NCBI GenBank assembly: GCA_001464495.1 | Contig: LNDZ01000017.1 | Span: 104,961 to 168,960 of the forward strand | DNA from: Betaproteobacteria bacterium Ga0074130 | Lineage (GTDB): Bacteria > Pseudomonadota > Gammaproteobacteria > Burkholderiales > Rhodocyclaceae | DNA length: 64,000 bases | Direction: 5' to 3' | Shown: one piece after another, positions 43,831 to 53,453 of the stretch | Position numbering within the stretch: the first letter of the stretch is position 1 | How the letters are laid out: each line of letters begins with the position of its first letter | Notes under the pieces: generated by a model | Database searches by the model: none | The model's input: the letters and a program-made list of their open reading frames with translations, nothing else | What the model was told of the DNA's origin: nothing | Position numbers and translations under genes: made by a program

Positions 43831-44811
43831 TCAGACGCTCAGCTCGGCGGTTGCCGCCTGCTGCCGCGATTTGATGACTCGGGTTAGGGTCTCAGCGAGT
43901 CGCTGCGCCTCGAACTTCGGCACATACTCATCAACACCCACCGACTTACCCAGCTGCTGATTCGAACTGGAAGACAAGGAGGAATGCATCAAGATGGGAA
44001 TCCCTGCAAAAGAAGGATCTGTCTTAATCGTCTTGGTCAAGATATAGCCGTCCATTTCCGGCATTTCCACATCAGTGAGCACCAAGTAAATGAGATCCTT
44101 GGGTTTTTTGCCGATTGACTCTGCATAGGCAGCCAGCTTACGTAGCTTTGACCATGCCGCACGGCCATTCACTGCACTAAGATACTTGACCCCGAGCGCC
44201 TCCAAAGTGCGCTGAATTTGGCCTCGCGCCACTGACGAATCATCAGCAAACACGACCATACCGTCGTCGTTCTTCTCGAGCGGCTTAATACTAACGAACT
44301 GCAAGCTGTCATCAATGTTTGTCGTTTCGGCGAGGACTTTTTCGACGTCCAACAGCATCACCAGACGATTGTCTTGTAGCTCCGTCACGGCAGTGACCAG
44401 CCCGCCCATCTTGGCGGTCAACATTTCGGGGGGAACTCGCATCTGCGACCAGTCTAGCCGCAGGATGGTATCGACTGACTCCACGAGGAAGCCCTGAGTG
44501 TGGCCGTTGTATTCGGTCACGATCATGATTTCACGCGGGTTAGCTGAAGTCATGCCAACGTATTCAGCAAGATCAACGACGGGAACCAGTGCGCCACGCA
44601 GCGAGACCATCCCCTTGACACTGCTTGGCATATCCGGCGCTGCTGTAATTGGCGGAGTGCGCATCACTTCGCGCACTTTGAATACGTTAATGCCGAAGGT
44701 CTCGCTTCGGCCAGTACGGCTGTCATTGCCCAATGAGAAGAGCAAGATTTCGAGCTTGTTGGTGCCCGCAAGGCGCGTACGCGCATCAATATTCTTTAGC
44801 AGTTCAGACAT
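43831..44811 (-). CDS. cheV: CheV coupling protein, first of a tandem pair
   Basis: 326 residues with CheW-like (about 10-165) and receiver (about 185-315) domains. Shared landmarks with its neighbour are TFGINVFKVREVMRTPPIT, DDSSVARGQI and LTDVEMPEMDGYILTKTIK. The two diverge elsewhere, so the duplication is not recent. ATG 44811 has AAGGTGAG upstream. A CAGCGG-AAG-CCGCTG palindrome (44837-44851) lies 25 bases before the start. Confidence 0.92.
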   Translation of the reverse strand: MSELLKNIDARTRLAGTNKLEILLFSLGNDSRTGRSETFGINVFKVREVMRTPPITAAPDMPSSVKGMVSLRGALVPVVDLAEYVGMTSANPREIMIVTEYNGHTQGFLVESVDTILRLDWSQMRVPPEMLTAKMGGLVTAVTELQDNRLVMLLDVEKVLAETTNIDDSLQFVSIKPLEKNDDGMVVFADDSSVARGQIQRTLEALGVKYLSAVNGRAAWSKLRKLAAYAESIGKKPKDLIYLVLTDVEMPEMDGYILTKTIKTDPSFAGIPILMHSSLSSSSNQQLGKSVGVDEYVPKFEAQRLAETLTRVIKSRQQAATAELSV

Positions 44812-44836
44812 GAACTCACCTTTGACCCAAAAATGA

Positions 44837-44851
44837 CAGCGGAAGCCGCTG
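44837..44851. promoter_or_regulatory. Palindrome CAGCGG-AAG-CCGCTG upstream of cheV
   Basis: Perfect 6-3-6 inverted repeat, 25 bases before the cheV start. It has the same geometry and distance as the CGGCAA palindromes of flagellar operons, but different arms. No clear sigma-28 promoter was found in the 266-base gap. Significance uncertain. Confidence 0.3.
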
Positions 44852-45077
44852 GTACCGGTACCCTGCTTGAGGCCCGTTATTCAGGCGCCTTATGCCGGCA
44901 TGTACAAATCTTACGCTTTTTTTCAAAATCTGAAGCGATTTAATACGATTTTCAGTTCCCGAAGATGCCTGACGTTGCAGAACCTACAGCACTACAGGAG
45001 GACAAGCCAAGTAAGGTCATCTCCATTTTTTCACTTTTCATCCCTTACATAATAGTGATGATCTAGCGCTGCCTGCA

Positions 45078-45383
45078 TTAACTTACATCAAACAGTTTCG
45101 CAAAATTCGCAATCTCAAGTACCTGTTTGACCGGGCCGCGGCAATTAACCAGCGCCACGCGCCGATTGCTGGCCTTAATTTTGTCCCGCAACATTAAAAG
45201 CATACCTAAGGCTGAACTATCCAAATACTCCACCTGCGCAAGGTCAACATTAAGCGTTTTTACTGCGCTATCTAGCAAAACGTTTTCGGTGGCCTCACGA
45301 AAGTCGCGGTGGGAATTGAAGTCAAAACGCCCATGCAACCCAAGCGTTGCAACCTCCCCAGTCACTGCGGTCGTCACTTGCAT
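45078..45383 (-). CDS. STAS-domain protein (anti-sigma-factor antagonist type)
   Basis: 101 residues, a single STAS domain: starts MQVTTAVTGEVATLGLHGRF and carries YLDSSALGMLLMLRDK, where the serine of the DSSALG loop is the usual phosphorylation site. Such proteins take part in partner-switching with a serine kinase and phosphatase. No kinase of that kind is encoded nearby. It follows cheB by 68 bases and has its own GAGGAG ribosome site; whether it belongs to the che operon is open. Confidence 0.85.
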   Translation of the reverse strand: MQVTTAVTGEVATLGLHGRFDFNSHRDFREATENVLLDSAVKTLNVDLAQVEYLDSSALGMLLMLRDKIKASNRRVALVNCRGPVKQVLEIANFAKLFDVS

Positions 45384-45451
45384 GTAAAGACTCCTCGGTC
45401 AGCGCTTCTGTGCTTATGCTTCCAGTATATGTCCGAATGCACGGCACTTGG

Positions 45452-46525
45452 CTAGCTTCGATCAAGTGTGCGCAATCGGTTCATGATTCGATTCCCTATT
45501 TCAGACAAGGAAGCAACCTCATCAAGGGCGCCGATTTCAGCCGCCTCACGCGGCATTCCATAGACGACACATGAATCTTTGTCCTGCCCAACGTTCCACG
45601 CCCCAGCTTGACGCATTGCTAGCATCCCGCGGGCGCCATCCTTGCCCATCCCGGTCAAAATCACCCCCAATGCTGCGGCCCCCATCTGCTCAGCAACACT
45701 ATCGAACAGCACATCAACTGAAGGACGGTGCCGATTGACTGGTGCAGTTGCCATCAACTCGGTCATCAAGCCTGCTGGCGTACGCCGTACACGCAAATGG
45801 GAATGACCCGGGGCCAGGTAAGCATGGCCGGGCAGAATGCGTTCCCCCCCCTTCGACTCAACAACAGTCAAGGCAGACAAGCTGTCAAGACGTCGGGCAA
45901 AAGAACCGGTAAACGTTTCGGGCATGTGCTGCACCATGACCACGCCCGGGACCTCGCGCGGCAAACTGCACAAAACCTCACGCAGGGCCTCCGTCCCGCC
46001 TGTTGAGGCACCAATCGCAATCACATGACGCTCCTGAATGCGCTGTGAGAGGACTGTGGGCGGGAGCAAAGGCCCCCCAGCACGCGCGCCCAGAGGGTTT
46101 GCCGCAAGCGTACGTGCAAGTGGCCGCAAATGCGCGCTATAGGCGGCACGAACCTTGTCGCGAACCTCTTCCGCATAGTGCTGTAATTGAGCCGGACTTT
46201 CAGCGCGAGGCTTGGACACATAATCAACGGCCCCAAGCTCCAGCGCCTGCAATGTACTTTCAGATCCACGCTCGGTGCTGGATGACACCATGACCACCGG
46301 CATAGGGCGCAAGCGCATGAGTCGCCCCAGAAACTCTAGCCCATTCACATGCGGCATTTCGACGTCAAGCGTCAATACATCAGGGTTCAAGGTCTTAATC
46401 ATCTCGCGGGCGGCAATCGGATCGGGTGCCGCCCCGACAACTCGAATATCCGACGTGGCCGAGAGGATCTCAGTAAGAAGAGATCGCATCACTGCTGAAT
46501 CGTCGACAATCAAAACCTTGATCAC
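45452..46525 (-). CDS. cheB: Chemotaxis methylesterase/glutamine deamidase CheB
   Basis: 357 residues from GTG 46525, which has AGGGG eight bases upstream; a TTG six bases earlier is too close to it. Receiver domain (1-125, D54 in LTLDVEMPHVNG), linker, and methylesterase domain (about 165-350). The catalytic serine is in AIGASTGGTEAL, the histidine in VQHMPE, and the aspartate in GMGKDGARG. Last of mcp-cheR-cheD-cheB, it reverses CheR methylation of receptors. Confidence 0.94.
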   Translation of the reverse strand: MIKVLIVDDSAVMRSLLTEILSATSDIRVVGAAPDPIAAREMIKTLNPDVLTLDVEMPHVNGLEFLGRLMRLRPMPVVMVSSSTERGSESTLQALELGAVDYVSKPRAESPAQLQHYAEEVRDKVRAAYSAHLRPLARTLAANPLGARAGGPLLPPTVLSQRIQERHVIAIGASTGGTEALREVLCSLPREVPGVVMVQHMPETFTGSFARRLDSLSALTVVESKGGERILPGHAYLAPGHSHLRVRRTPAGLMTELMATAPVNRHRPSVDVLFDSVAEQMGAAALGVILTGMGKDGARGMLAMRQAGAWNVGQDKDSCVVYGMPREAAEIGALDEVASLSEIGNRIMNRLRTLDRS

Positions 46526-46536
46526 TGCCAATACCC

Positions 46537-47151
46537 CTAAAACAATTCAACTGCACCGGCAACCGGCGCGCCTCTCATTCTGTCAGCATACTCGCGCTCA
46601 CGACGAGCCAGCGTTTCGTTGTGCAGGCTCGTCAAGCGCTTAATCAGAACACGCCCGCTCTGCGGGAAAAAATATACCTTGCGTGACACGGTATCCAGTA
46701 GATCCTGGGACAGCACCGGAATATGCTCGGTTTTCAAGTAGCGCAAGACAAATTCCGCATTACGCTCACCTACCATGGACGAGGTTAGGCTACTCATGAC
46801 CCGCCCTCCGCCAAAAACCTTTGCCTCCAAGTTATTGCGCCTCGCACCTAACTTTAACAGGTGGTTGATTAGTATCTCCATGGCATAAGCACCATAACGC
46901 GCAGAGGCACTTGTCAGCTCGCCATCACCATCCACCAACATAAAGTGATTCATGCCGCCAATACGCTGTTCGCGGTCACGGATACAGGCCGTCACACACG
47001 AACCAAGTACGGTGACCAGCACCATGTCAGTGGGCGCGATGAAATACTCCCCCGGCAGTATCTTCACTGCATCGTAGTCGAAGACGCGGTCGTAGTAGCG
47101 GTTACGGGCAAAGTGCTCAGCTTGCCCGGATGGATCATGGGGCATGTTCAT
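46537..47151 (-). CDS. cheD: Chemoreceptor glutamine deamidase CheD
   Basis: 204 residues from ATG 47151, which overlaps the end of cheR by 17 bases; an ATG at 47145 is the alternative. The catalytic cysteine is in VTVLGSCVTACI and the histidine in GGMNHFMLVD. The family GGGRVM segment is present. It converts receptor glutamines to glutamates. It has an unusually long basic C-terminal tail rich in arginine (LARREREYADRMRGA). Confidence 0.92.
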   Translation of the reverse strand: MNMPHDPSGQAEHFARNRYYDRVFDYDAVKILPGEYFIAPTDMVLVTVLGSCVTACIRDREQRIGGMNHFMLVDGDGELTSASARYGAYAMEILINHLLKLGARRNNLEAKVFGGGRVMSSLTSSMVGERNAEFVLRYLKTEHIPVLSQDLLDTVSRKVYFFPQSGRVLIKRLTSLHNETLARREREYADRMRGAPVAGAVELF

Positions 47152-47974
47152 AGACCGTCCGGCCAATGCTGCGGAAAAGATCCGATGCATTCAGAAAGCT
47201 CTCCGAATGACCGGCATAAAAAAGCCCCTGCGGCAGCAGATACGGCTTAAAGCGCTGCAACACGGCATATTGAGTAGTTTTGTCAAAATAAATCATCACG
47301 TTGCGACAGAATATCGCATCAAATGTCCCGTGCAGCGGCCATGCGGGATCAAGCAAGTTGATACGCTGGAACTCAAGTAAGCCCTGAAGCTCGGGACGAA
47401 CCCGTACATAGCCCGACCGGCTACCAGTACCTCGCAAAAAATAGCGTCGTAAGCGCTCCGGCTCAAGCCGCTCGACCCGATCCATCGGGTACACCCCGCT
47501 ACGCGCCGTGTTCAAGACACTGGTGTCAATATCACTGGCAACGATCAACACTGGCGGCTGCAGCGTATCGAAAGCCTCACAAGCCGTTATCGCAAGCGAG
47601 TAGGGCTCCTCACCCGTTGAGGCGGCAGCACACCAAATGCGAAACGGGCGGCTGGTACTCTTCAACATTTGCTCGCGCAGGATGTCGAAATGATGCGATT
47701 CACGGAAAAATGCCGTCAGATTCGTCGTCAATGCATTGACGAAAGCCTCCCGCTCAGCACTCCCCTCACCCTCAAGGTGATCTAGGTAGGCTTCAAAACG
47801 CTCATACCCAAGTGCCCTTAAGCGGCGCGCCAAGCGGCTATACACCATCTCTCGCTTGAGCGGCGATAGGGAAATCCCTGCATGCCCATAGATTAGGCGT
47901 CTCACACGCTCAAAATCAGCCTGCGTGAACGCGAATTCGCGCTGTGCGAACCCAATAGACAAGGAATCATTCAC
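47135..47974 (-). CDS. cheR: Chemoreceptor methyltransferase CheR
   Basis: 279 residues, GTG start. N-terminal helical domain (about 12-80), then a SAM-binding methyltransferase domain (about 85-279) with WCAASTGEEPYSLAI and FDAIFCRNVMIYF. Methylates receptor glutamates. The MCP gene just upstream ends in a WxxF-type pentapeptide, the tether that CheR binds in enteric bacteria. Confidence 0.95.
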   Translation of the reverse strand: MNDSLSIGFAQREFAFTQADFERVRRLIYGHAGISLSPLKREMVYSRLARRLRALGYERFEAYLDHLEGEGSAEREAFVNALTTNLTAFFRESHHFDILREQMLKSTSRPFRIWCAAASTGEEPYSLAITACEAFDTLQPPVLIVASDIDTSVLNTARSGVYPMDRVERLEPERLRRYFLRGTGSRSGYVRVRPELQGLLEFQRINLLDPAWPLHGTFDAIFCRNVMIYFDKTTQYAVLQRFKPYLLPQGLFYAGHSESFLNASDLFRSIGRTVYEHAP

Positions 47975-47991
47975 GCCAGAGACTCAGCTGA

Positions 47992-50745
47992 TCAGAACTC
48001 TTGCCACTCATCACCTAGCCCGCCTTGTGGTGGCCGGTAGGCACGTCCTCCTCGTGAAGCCTCCTCACCACGGACCAAGCGTTGCGGCGCTGCCGAAGAC
48101 AAGACTGGCCTTTCAAGCGAGGCAGGTACTGTTCGAAGCCCCTCTTCTTCGAGCTTGAATCTGGATACCACCTCAACCAGCTCACGCGCCTGTGCTTCGA
48201 GACTTTCTGCCGCAGCAGCTGCCTCTTCGACAAGGGCAGCGTTCTGCTGTGTCACATCATCCATCTCTCCGATGGCTTGAGTTACCTGCTCAATACCACT
48301 CGACTGCTCGAGGCTGGCATTACTGATGTCGGTGACCAAGCGCGCCACATCAGCAAAACTGCTGACGACACTGGATATCGTGTTCCCGGCTTCATGAACC
48401 AGCGTGACGCCATCCTCGACCTTGGAAACCGAGTTAGCAATCAGCTCCCGAATCTCCTTGGCCGCGGTTGCACTTCGTTGTGCCAGACTGCGTACTTCGC
48501 TGGCCACAACTGCAAAGCCACGGCCCTGCTCACCTGCGCGCGCAGCCTCAACGGCAGCATTCAAAGCGAGGATATTGGTTTGAAAGGCAATCGTATCAAT
48601 GACCCCAACAATATCGGCGATACGATTTGAGCCTGCCTGTATCTCACTCATGGTGCTGACAACGCGCTGCACCATTTCCCCACCACGAACCGCAAGCACA
48701 TTCGAACTAGCAGCAAGTACATTGGCTTGACGGGCACTGTCGGCATTCTGACGCACAGTGGTGCTAAGTTGCTCCATAGAGCTGGCGGTTTCCTCAAGAC
48801 TGCTGGCTTGTTGCTCGGTACGACTCGACAGGTCGGTATTACCTGCAGCAATTTCCCTGGCAGCGGAATTAATTAATTCCGCTGCATCGCGAATCTGCAC
48901 GACCACAGAGCACAAGCGCTCCGTCGTCGTATTTGCATCAAGCTGCACCTGTGCAAACAGGCCTTGATAGTCACCTTGCAACCCTTGAGTAAGGTCACCT
49001 CGGGCAAGCGATTGGAGTACGTTAGCCACGGCATGCAAGCCTGTATCGCATGCCTCAAGCAACTGATTTAGGTTTCGGCCCAGATTAAGGAAGAAACCGG
49101 ATTTGCCATTCAGATTCACCCGCTTGGAAAAGTCACCCGCTGCTGCCGCTGCAACGATCTCGGCTAGCTCATTCTCAACAGCCACCTGTTCGGTACGATC
49201 AATCCACTCGCCAACCGTACCTAGTCGCTCACCTTGAGCATTAAAAACTGGCGCGGTTGTGATGTTAAAGAACCGCCCACCAATTTCCATCTCAGTGAGT
49301 GCCAGACTCCTTAGCCCCTCAAGTCGATGTAGGTACTCAGTGGGATTCGACATCAAATTACCGATGCTGCTACCGACAAAATTCTCAATGCTAAATGCCG
49401 GGTTTCGACGTTTCAGCTCCGGCTCGATACTTCGCAAAACATCGAGCATCTGGGTGTTTGCATAAACGACGGTGCCAGACTGGTCGGCAATACGAAACGG
49501 GGTGCCCGCATTGTCGAGTGCAATCTTTACCCGCAACATTTGATCGGAAAGGCGATGCTCGGTTTCAATACGCCGACCAAGATCGTCGCGGACACGATCA
49601 AACACAGTAACCAGCTCGCCAATCTCATCATGCGAAGCCGACTCCAATGGCTGTGAAAAATTTCCGGCAGCCAGCGCCTCAACAGCAGTTCGCATTTGCG
49701 TCACCTGCCCAATCACCGAGCTTCGCAGTGAAGCAAACAGATACCAGCCCAAGAGAAGGAACACGGCACTCACGAGTGCTTCCAGCTTCACGCGAGACTC
49801 AAGTCGCTCGATACGCGCAATAAGGCGTTGATCGAGGGCGGGCACCAGTTGATCCAACAGCAGCTGGTTTGTATTCATTGCTTCATTAGCCAATGCGATC
49901 AAGACTGTCGGTTCCAGCTGGATGCGACGAGCACCCAGAATGTCTTGCTTGACCGCCTGGAGAAACTGGCCATGACGTTCGCGCACCAGATTCACCGCTG
50001 GCCCCAAAGTCGCTTGCAAAGCTGGGGTGTTGCGTATGGCCTTCGTCAGATTTGTCTGCAATTCGTCATTCGCCTCTTGCGCACGGCTTAGCCAGACGGA
50101 TAAGGCAATGCGCTCGTCCGGACTGAGGGCTTTCTGCCTTGCCGCCACAATGGCACCTGAACGCAAGCGCTCCAAGGCATTACTACTCAAGGGAACGCGC
50201 TTGATCAACGCATCCTGCAGATAGAAGCTCGTCGCATCCGGATCAACGGTCAAATTGGCGCTATCGCCAGCCAGACTGAGGTAATGGTGCAGAACCTCTA
50301 TCAACCTATCATGAGCCTCCAGACTGGCTGCTGTAGGTGTGCTCGATTTGAACGCAGCCCACTGACTCTTGGCTTCTTCATACAAGCGGCCAGTACCCGA
50401 ACCGGCTGCAGACGCAGCCCCCCTCGCACTCCAGTCGCTTAACCTCTCATCCGCACTCAGTCGTATATCTGCCTGCCCCACAGACGCCTGAGGCAGGCCG
50501 GAAAGCGTATCGCGCACATAACGGCGATGTAATTGCACAGACTGCGTAAAGCGCATCGCTGACTCAATCAGCAAGAGCCCATGACGTTCCTGTTGTCTAT
50601 GCGCGATATCCTCGCTGACCCTTTGCCAGTTAGACACAAAAAAGACCAAAAAAGGCAGCAACAACACCAGACCAACAATGGCAAACTTTGGACCAAAACG
50701 AAAATGCTCAATCAGTATGCGTCCAGGTTTGAAAAAAATACTCAT
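47992..50745 (-). CDS. Methyl-accepting chemotaxis protein with PAS domain and CheR tether
   Basis: 917 residues. Membrane helix 1 (about 20-42), a large periplasmic helical domain (about 45-315), helix 2 (about 318-340), HAMP (340-395), a PAS domain (about 405-520), a second HAMP-like region (520-610) and the signalling coiled coil (about 625-850). The hairpin tip IAFQTNILALNAAVEAARAG is present. The last five residues, EWQEF, match the xWxxF pentapeptide by which CheR and CheB dock on enteric receptors. Good SD GGAGGAA before ATG 50745. Ligand unknown. Confidence 0.93.
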   Translation of the reverse strand: MSIFFKPGRILIEHFRFGPKFAIVGLVLLLPFLVFFVSNWQRVSEDIAHRQQERHGLLLIESAMRFTQSVQLHRRYVRDTLSGLPQASVGQADIRLSADERLSDWSARGAASAAGSGTGRLYEEAKSQWAAFKSSTPTAASLEAHDRLIEVLHHYLSLAGDSANLTVDPDATSFYLQDALIKRVPLSSNALERLRSGAIVAARQKALSPDERIALSVWLSRAQEANDELQTNLTKAIRNTPALQATLGPAVNLVRERHGQFLQAVKQDILGARRIQLEPTVLIALANEAMNTNQLLLDQLVPALDQRLIARIERLESRVKLEALVSAVFLLLGWYLFASLRSSVIGQVTQMRTAVEALAAGNFSQPLESASHDEIGELVTVFDRVRDDLGRRIETEHRLSDQMLRVKIALDNAGTPFRIADQSGTVVYANTQMLDVLRSIEPELKRRNPAFSIENFVGSSIGNLMSNPTEYLHRLEGLRSLALTEMEIGGRFFNITTAPVFNAQGERLGTVGEWIDRTEQVAVENELAEIVAAAAAGDFSKRVNLNGKSGFFLNLGRNLNQLLEACDTGLHAVANVLQSLARGDLTQGLQGDYQGLFAQVQLDANTTTERLCSVVVQIRDAAELINSAAREIAAGNTDLSSRTEQQASSLEETASSMEQLSTTVRQNADSARQANVLAASSNVLAVRGGEMVQRVVSTMSEIQAGSNRIADIVGVIDTIAFQTNILALNAAVEAARAGEQGRGFAVVASEVRSLAQRSATAAKEIRELIANSVSKVEDGVTLVHEAGNTISSVVSSFADVARLVTDISNASLEQSSGIEQVTQAIGEMDDVTQQNAALVEEAAAAAESLEAQARELVEVVSRFKLEEEGLRTVPASLERPVLSSAAPQRLVRGEEASRGGRAYRPPQGGLGDEWQEF

Positions 50746-50773
50746 GATTCCTCCACAACGGAATGCTGCATTG

Positions 50774-50800
50774 TTATTGGCTCAGGCATTGCGAAACTTA
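50774..50800 (-). promoter_or_regulatory. Sigma-28 promoter of mcp-cheR-cheD-cheB
   Basis: On the minus strand TAAG (50800-50797), exactly 15 bases, then GCCAATAA (50781-50774) match the FliA consensus with two changes. It lies 28 bases before the mcp ATG, in the gap after cheW. The receptor and adaptation genes can therefore be expressed separately from flhDC-motAB-cheY-cheA-cheW. Confidence 0.75.
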
Positions 50801-50809
50801 ACAAGGTTT

Positions 50810-51277
50810 TCAGGAAATGCTTTCATCCACGAGCGCCATTTCCGATGACAACATCAGGCCCTCAATATCAACCAAAATCAACATGCGTTCATCCAGCATC
50901 GCCAGCCCCGTGATGTAGCGCAGATCCACTGTACTTGTGAGCTCAGGTGGCGGACGAATCGCTTCATCATGTACTGTGAGCACATCAGACACAGCATCAA
51001 CCACAATGCCAACGATGCGCTCGCCAACATTCAGAACAATGACCACCGTAAATGCTGTGTACTCAGCGAGCCCGATACCAAACTTGATGCGTAAATCAAT
51101 AATCGGGACGATCGCGCCACGCAGATTAATCACGCCCTTGATGAATGCAGGCGCATGGGCAATCGACGTCACGGCCTCGTAGCCACGGATTTCCTGAACG
51201 CGGAGAATATCGATTGCATACTCCTCTCCTCCCAGCAGGAAACTCAGGTATTCATGACCGAGCGCTTCTTTTGACAT
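50810..51277 (-). CDS. cheW: Chemotaxis coupling protein CheW
   Basis: 155 residues, a single CheW domain that links receptors to CheA. Landmarks are [26 protein letters not shown]-type [14 protein letters not shown] and [12 protein letters not shown]. It lies 44 bases after cheA in the same operon. The sigma-28 promoter for mcp lies directly downstream of it. Confidence 0.95.
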   Translation of the reverse strand: MSKEALGHEYLSFLLGGEEYAIDILRVQEIRGYEAVTSIAHAPAFIKGVINLRGAIVPIIDLRIKFGIGLAEYTAFTVVIVLNVGERIVGIVVDAVSDVLTVHDEAIRPPPELTSTVDLRYITGLAMLDERMLILVDIEGLMLSSEMALVDESIS

Positions 51278-51321
51278 CGTTTCAATAGGCTCCAGATGCT
51301 TGATCTAACGATTCGACACTA

Positions 51322-53400
51322 TCAGGCAGCGGCCTGCACAGCAGCATTTGCTTTACTCACCAGCGCAACCGCATCCAGTACAAACGCAACCCGACCATCT
51401 CCCATGATGGTGGCTGCAGCTATTCCAAAGACCTTGCGGTAATTAGTTTCGAGGCTTTTGATGACAACCTGATGCTGCCCCAGCAAGGCATCTACAAACA
51501 CTGCTGCACGCCGACCATCAACTTCAAGTAAAACGATGATGCCCTGACTAAAGTCAGTGAGTGCGTTACGAACCCCGAACAGCTCGTGCAGCACAATCAA
51601 CGGCACGTAGGTTTCGCGTATTTGAATCAGTCGCTCCACCCCGCCCATCCGCTTGACCATGGCGTCATCTGGTTGCAGCGACTCCAGTACATACCCCAAA
51701 GGAATAATGTAACTCTCCCCACCGACAGCCACCGACATACCATCCACAATCGCCAGCGTCAGTGGCAGACGTACCGTCATACGAGTACCGATACCGACCA
51801 TCGATTCAATATCAATTCGCCCGCCGAGCGCAGTGATGTTTCTTTTCACCACGTCCATACCAACACCACGGCCTGACACATCTGTCACCACATCGGCAGT
51901 CGAAAATCCGGCTTCAAATATGAGCGCCCACACCGCTTGGTCGCTCATAGCATCATGCACCTGCATGCCACGCTCGCGGGCTTTGGTAAGGATACGGGCA
52001 CGATCCAAACCGGCCCCATCATCACCCACCTCGACCACGACCGTGCCGCTCAGCTGATACGCCTTGAGCGTAATCAAGCCCACTTCGGACTTACCCTTAG
52101 CACGACGCTGGACCGGGGACTCAATCCCGTGGTCAAGGCCATTCCGAATCAGATGCGTCAGCGGATCAATAATGCGCTCGATCAGGCCGCGATCAAGCTC
52201 CGTAGACTCACCTGAAATTTTCAGTTCAACCTGCTTGCCCAGTTTCACTGACAAATCTCGCACTACTCGTGGGAAGCGGCTAAACGCCATGGATATCGGC
52301 ACCATGCGCATCGTCATGATAGATGCTTGCAAATCACGACTATTTCGCTCCAATTGGGCAAGACCATTGTGGAGCCGCTCAAAAGTGACCGGGTCAAGTG
52401 CGCTGGCTATCTGTTGCAGCATGGCATGGGTGATCACCAGCTCCCCAACCTGATTAATAATCAGATCGACCTTGTCCACCCCTACACGAATGGTGGTGTC
52501 GACATTGGCCGCAAGGCGCTTATTAGCGGGCGGTGTAATAGTTTCGGCAATGGGCGGCAGGGCGCTAAAAAAACCATAACTGTCATCGCCACTGTCCGCA
52601 TTTGGCGTGGGCATGTTCTCGCTGAACAAGCCATATGCCGATTCCACCTCGTTGTCAGCATGTGCAGGCTCAGGCTCAAACAAACCAAAGGCAGATTCTT
52701 CCTGTATCTTTCGCGCGCCCCCCTGTTGAGCAATAGTGCCGCTTTCATCGGTGATCGCGTGAACGTCGTGAGCAAGAAACTCGACCACCCCGACAGCGCC
52801 TTCGGCATCCTCACAAGACTCAATATGAATGCGCCATAACTGCCCCTCAACCGATGGGGAACTCAGCACATGCGTATTGCCAAAGTCGCTTAACTCACGA
52901 CATAACTTCTCGGCGAGGAGTGCCTGATCAGGCACGCTGCCCGGTAAGTAAAACTCAAGTACGAGACCGGCACTCACCGAGGCTGAGGTAGAAGCTAACT
53001 GCGGTGCTTGTAATGATATGGAGAAGGCGGCAAGCCGATCCGCAATGACCGATGCAGCATCAGGATCTGAGGGCGCACCATCGCGATGCGTCGCTAACTG
53101 CTTATGCAGTACATCCCGAGCCTGCAAACACGCATCAACCAGCGGGTCGCTTAACCCAAGCTCGCCTTTGCGTACCCGATCCAACAGACCTTCAAGGATA
53201 TGCGTAAGCTCGGCCATGTCTGTGAACCCGAAAGTCCCAGCTGCCCCCTTGATGGAGTGCGCAGTGCGAAAGACCGCATTCAAATCCTCAGCATCCGGTG
53301 CTTGGTGATTCAGCCCCAACAGGAGCGACTCCATTGCATCTAGATGCTCTGCTGCCTCAGCAAAGAACACGGGGTAAAACTGACTCAGGTCGTAGGACAC
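51322..53400 (-). CDS. cheA: Chemotaxis histidine kinase CheA (copy beside motAB)
   Basis: 692 residues, GTG start with GAGGAGGGAG upstream. Hpt domain with H48 in TAHSIKGAAGTFGF, a P2-like region (about 145-215), dimerisation helices, HATPase (NGLDHGIESP, GRGVGMDVVK) and CheW-like regulatory domain. Between P2 and P3 lies a low-complexity stretch with three repeats SAFGLF, SAYGLF and SYGFF at about 236, 254 and 274. It differs from the other CheA in having P2 and these repeats. Confidence 0.94.
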   Translation of the reverse strand: MSYDLSQFYPVFFAEAAEHLDAMESLLLGLNHQAPDAEDLNAVFRTAHSIKGAAGTFGFTDMAELTHILEGLLDRVRKGELGLSDPLVDACLQARDVLHKQLATHRDGAPSDPDAASVIADRLAAFSISLQAPQLASTSASVSAGLVLEFYLPGSVPDQALLAEKLCRELSDFGNTHVLSSPSVEGQLWRIHIESCEDAEGAVGVVEFLAHDVHAITDESGTIAQQGGARKIQEESAFGLFEPEPAHADNEVESAYGLFSENMPTPNADSGDDSYGFFSALPPIAETITPPANKRLAANVDTTIRVGVDKVDLIINQVGELVITHAMLQQIASALDPVTFERLHNGLAQLERNSRDLQASIMTMRMVPISMAFSRFPRVVRDLSVKLGKQVELKISGESTELDRGLIERIIDPLTHLIRNGLDHGIESPVQRRAKGKSEVGLITLKAYQLSGTVVVEVGDDGAGLDRARILTKARERGMQVHDAMSDQAVWALIFEAGFSTADVVTDVSGRGVGMDVVKRNITALGGRIDIESMVGIGTRMTVRLPLTLAIVDGMSVAVGGESYIIPLGYVLESLQPDDAMVKRMGGVERLIQIRETYVPLIVLHELFGVRNALTDFSQGIIVLLEVDGRRAAVFVDALLGQHQVVIKSLETNYRKVFGIAAATIMGDGRVAFVLDAVALVSKANAAVQAAA

Positions 53401-53453
53401 GCCACTCCCTCCTCAGATGCACCAGGCATCGCGCACGGCATCTGCCAGGCTTG

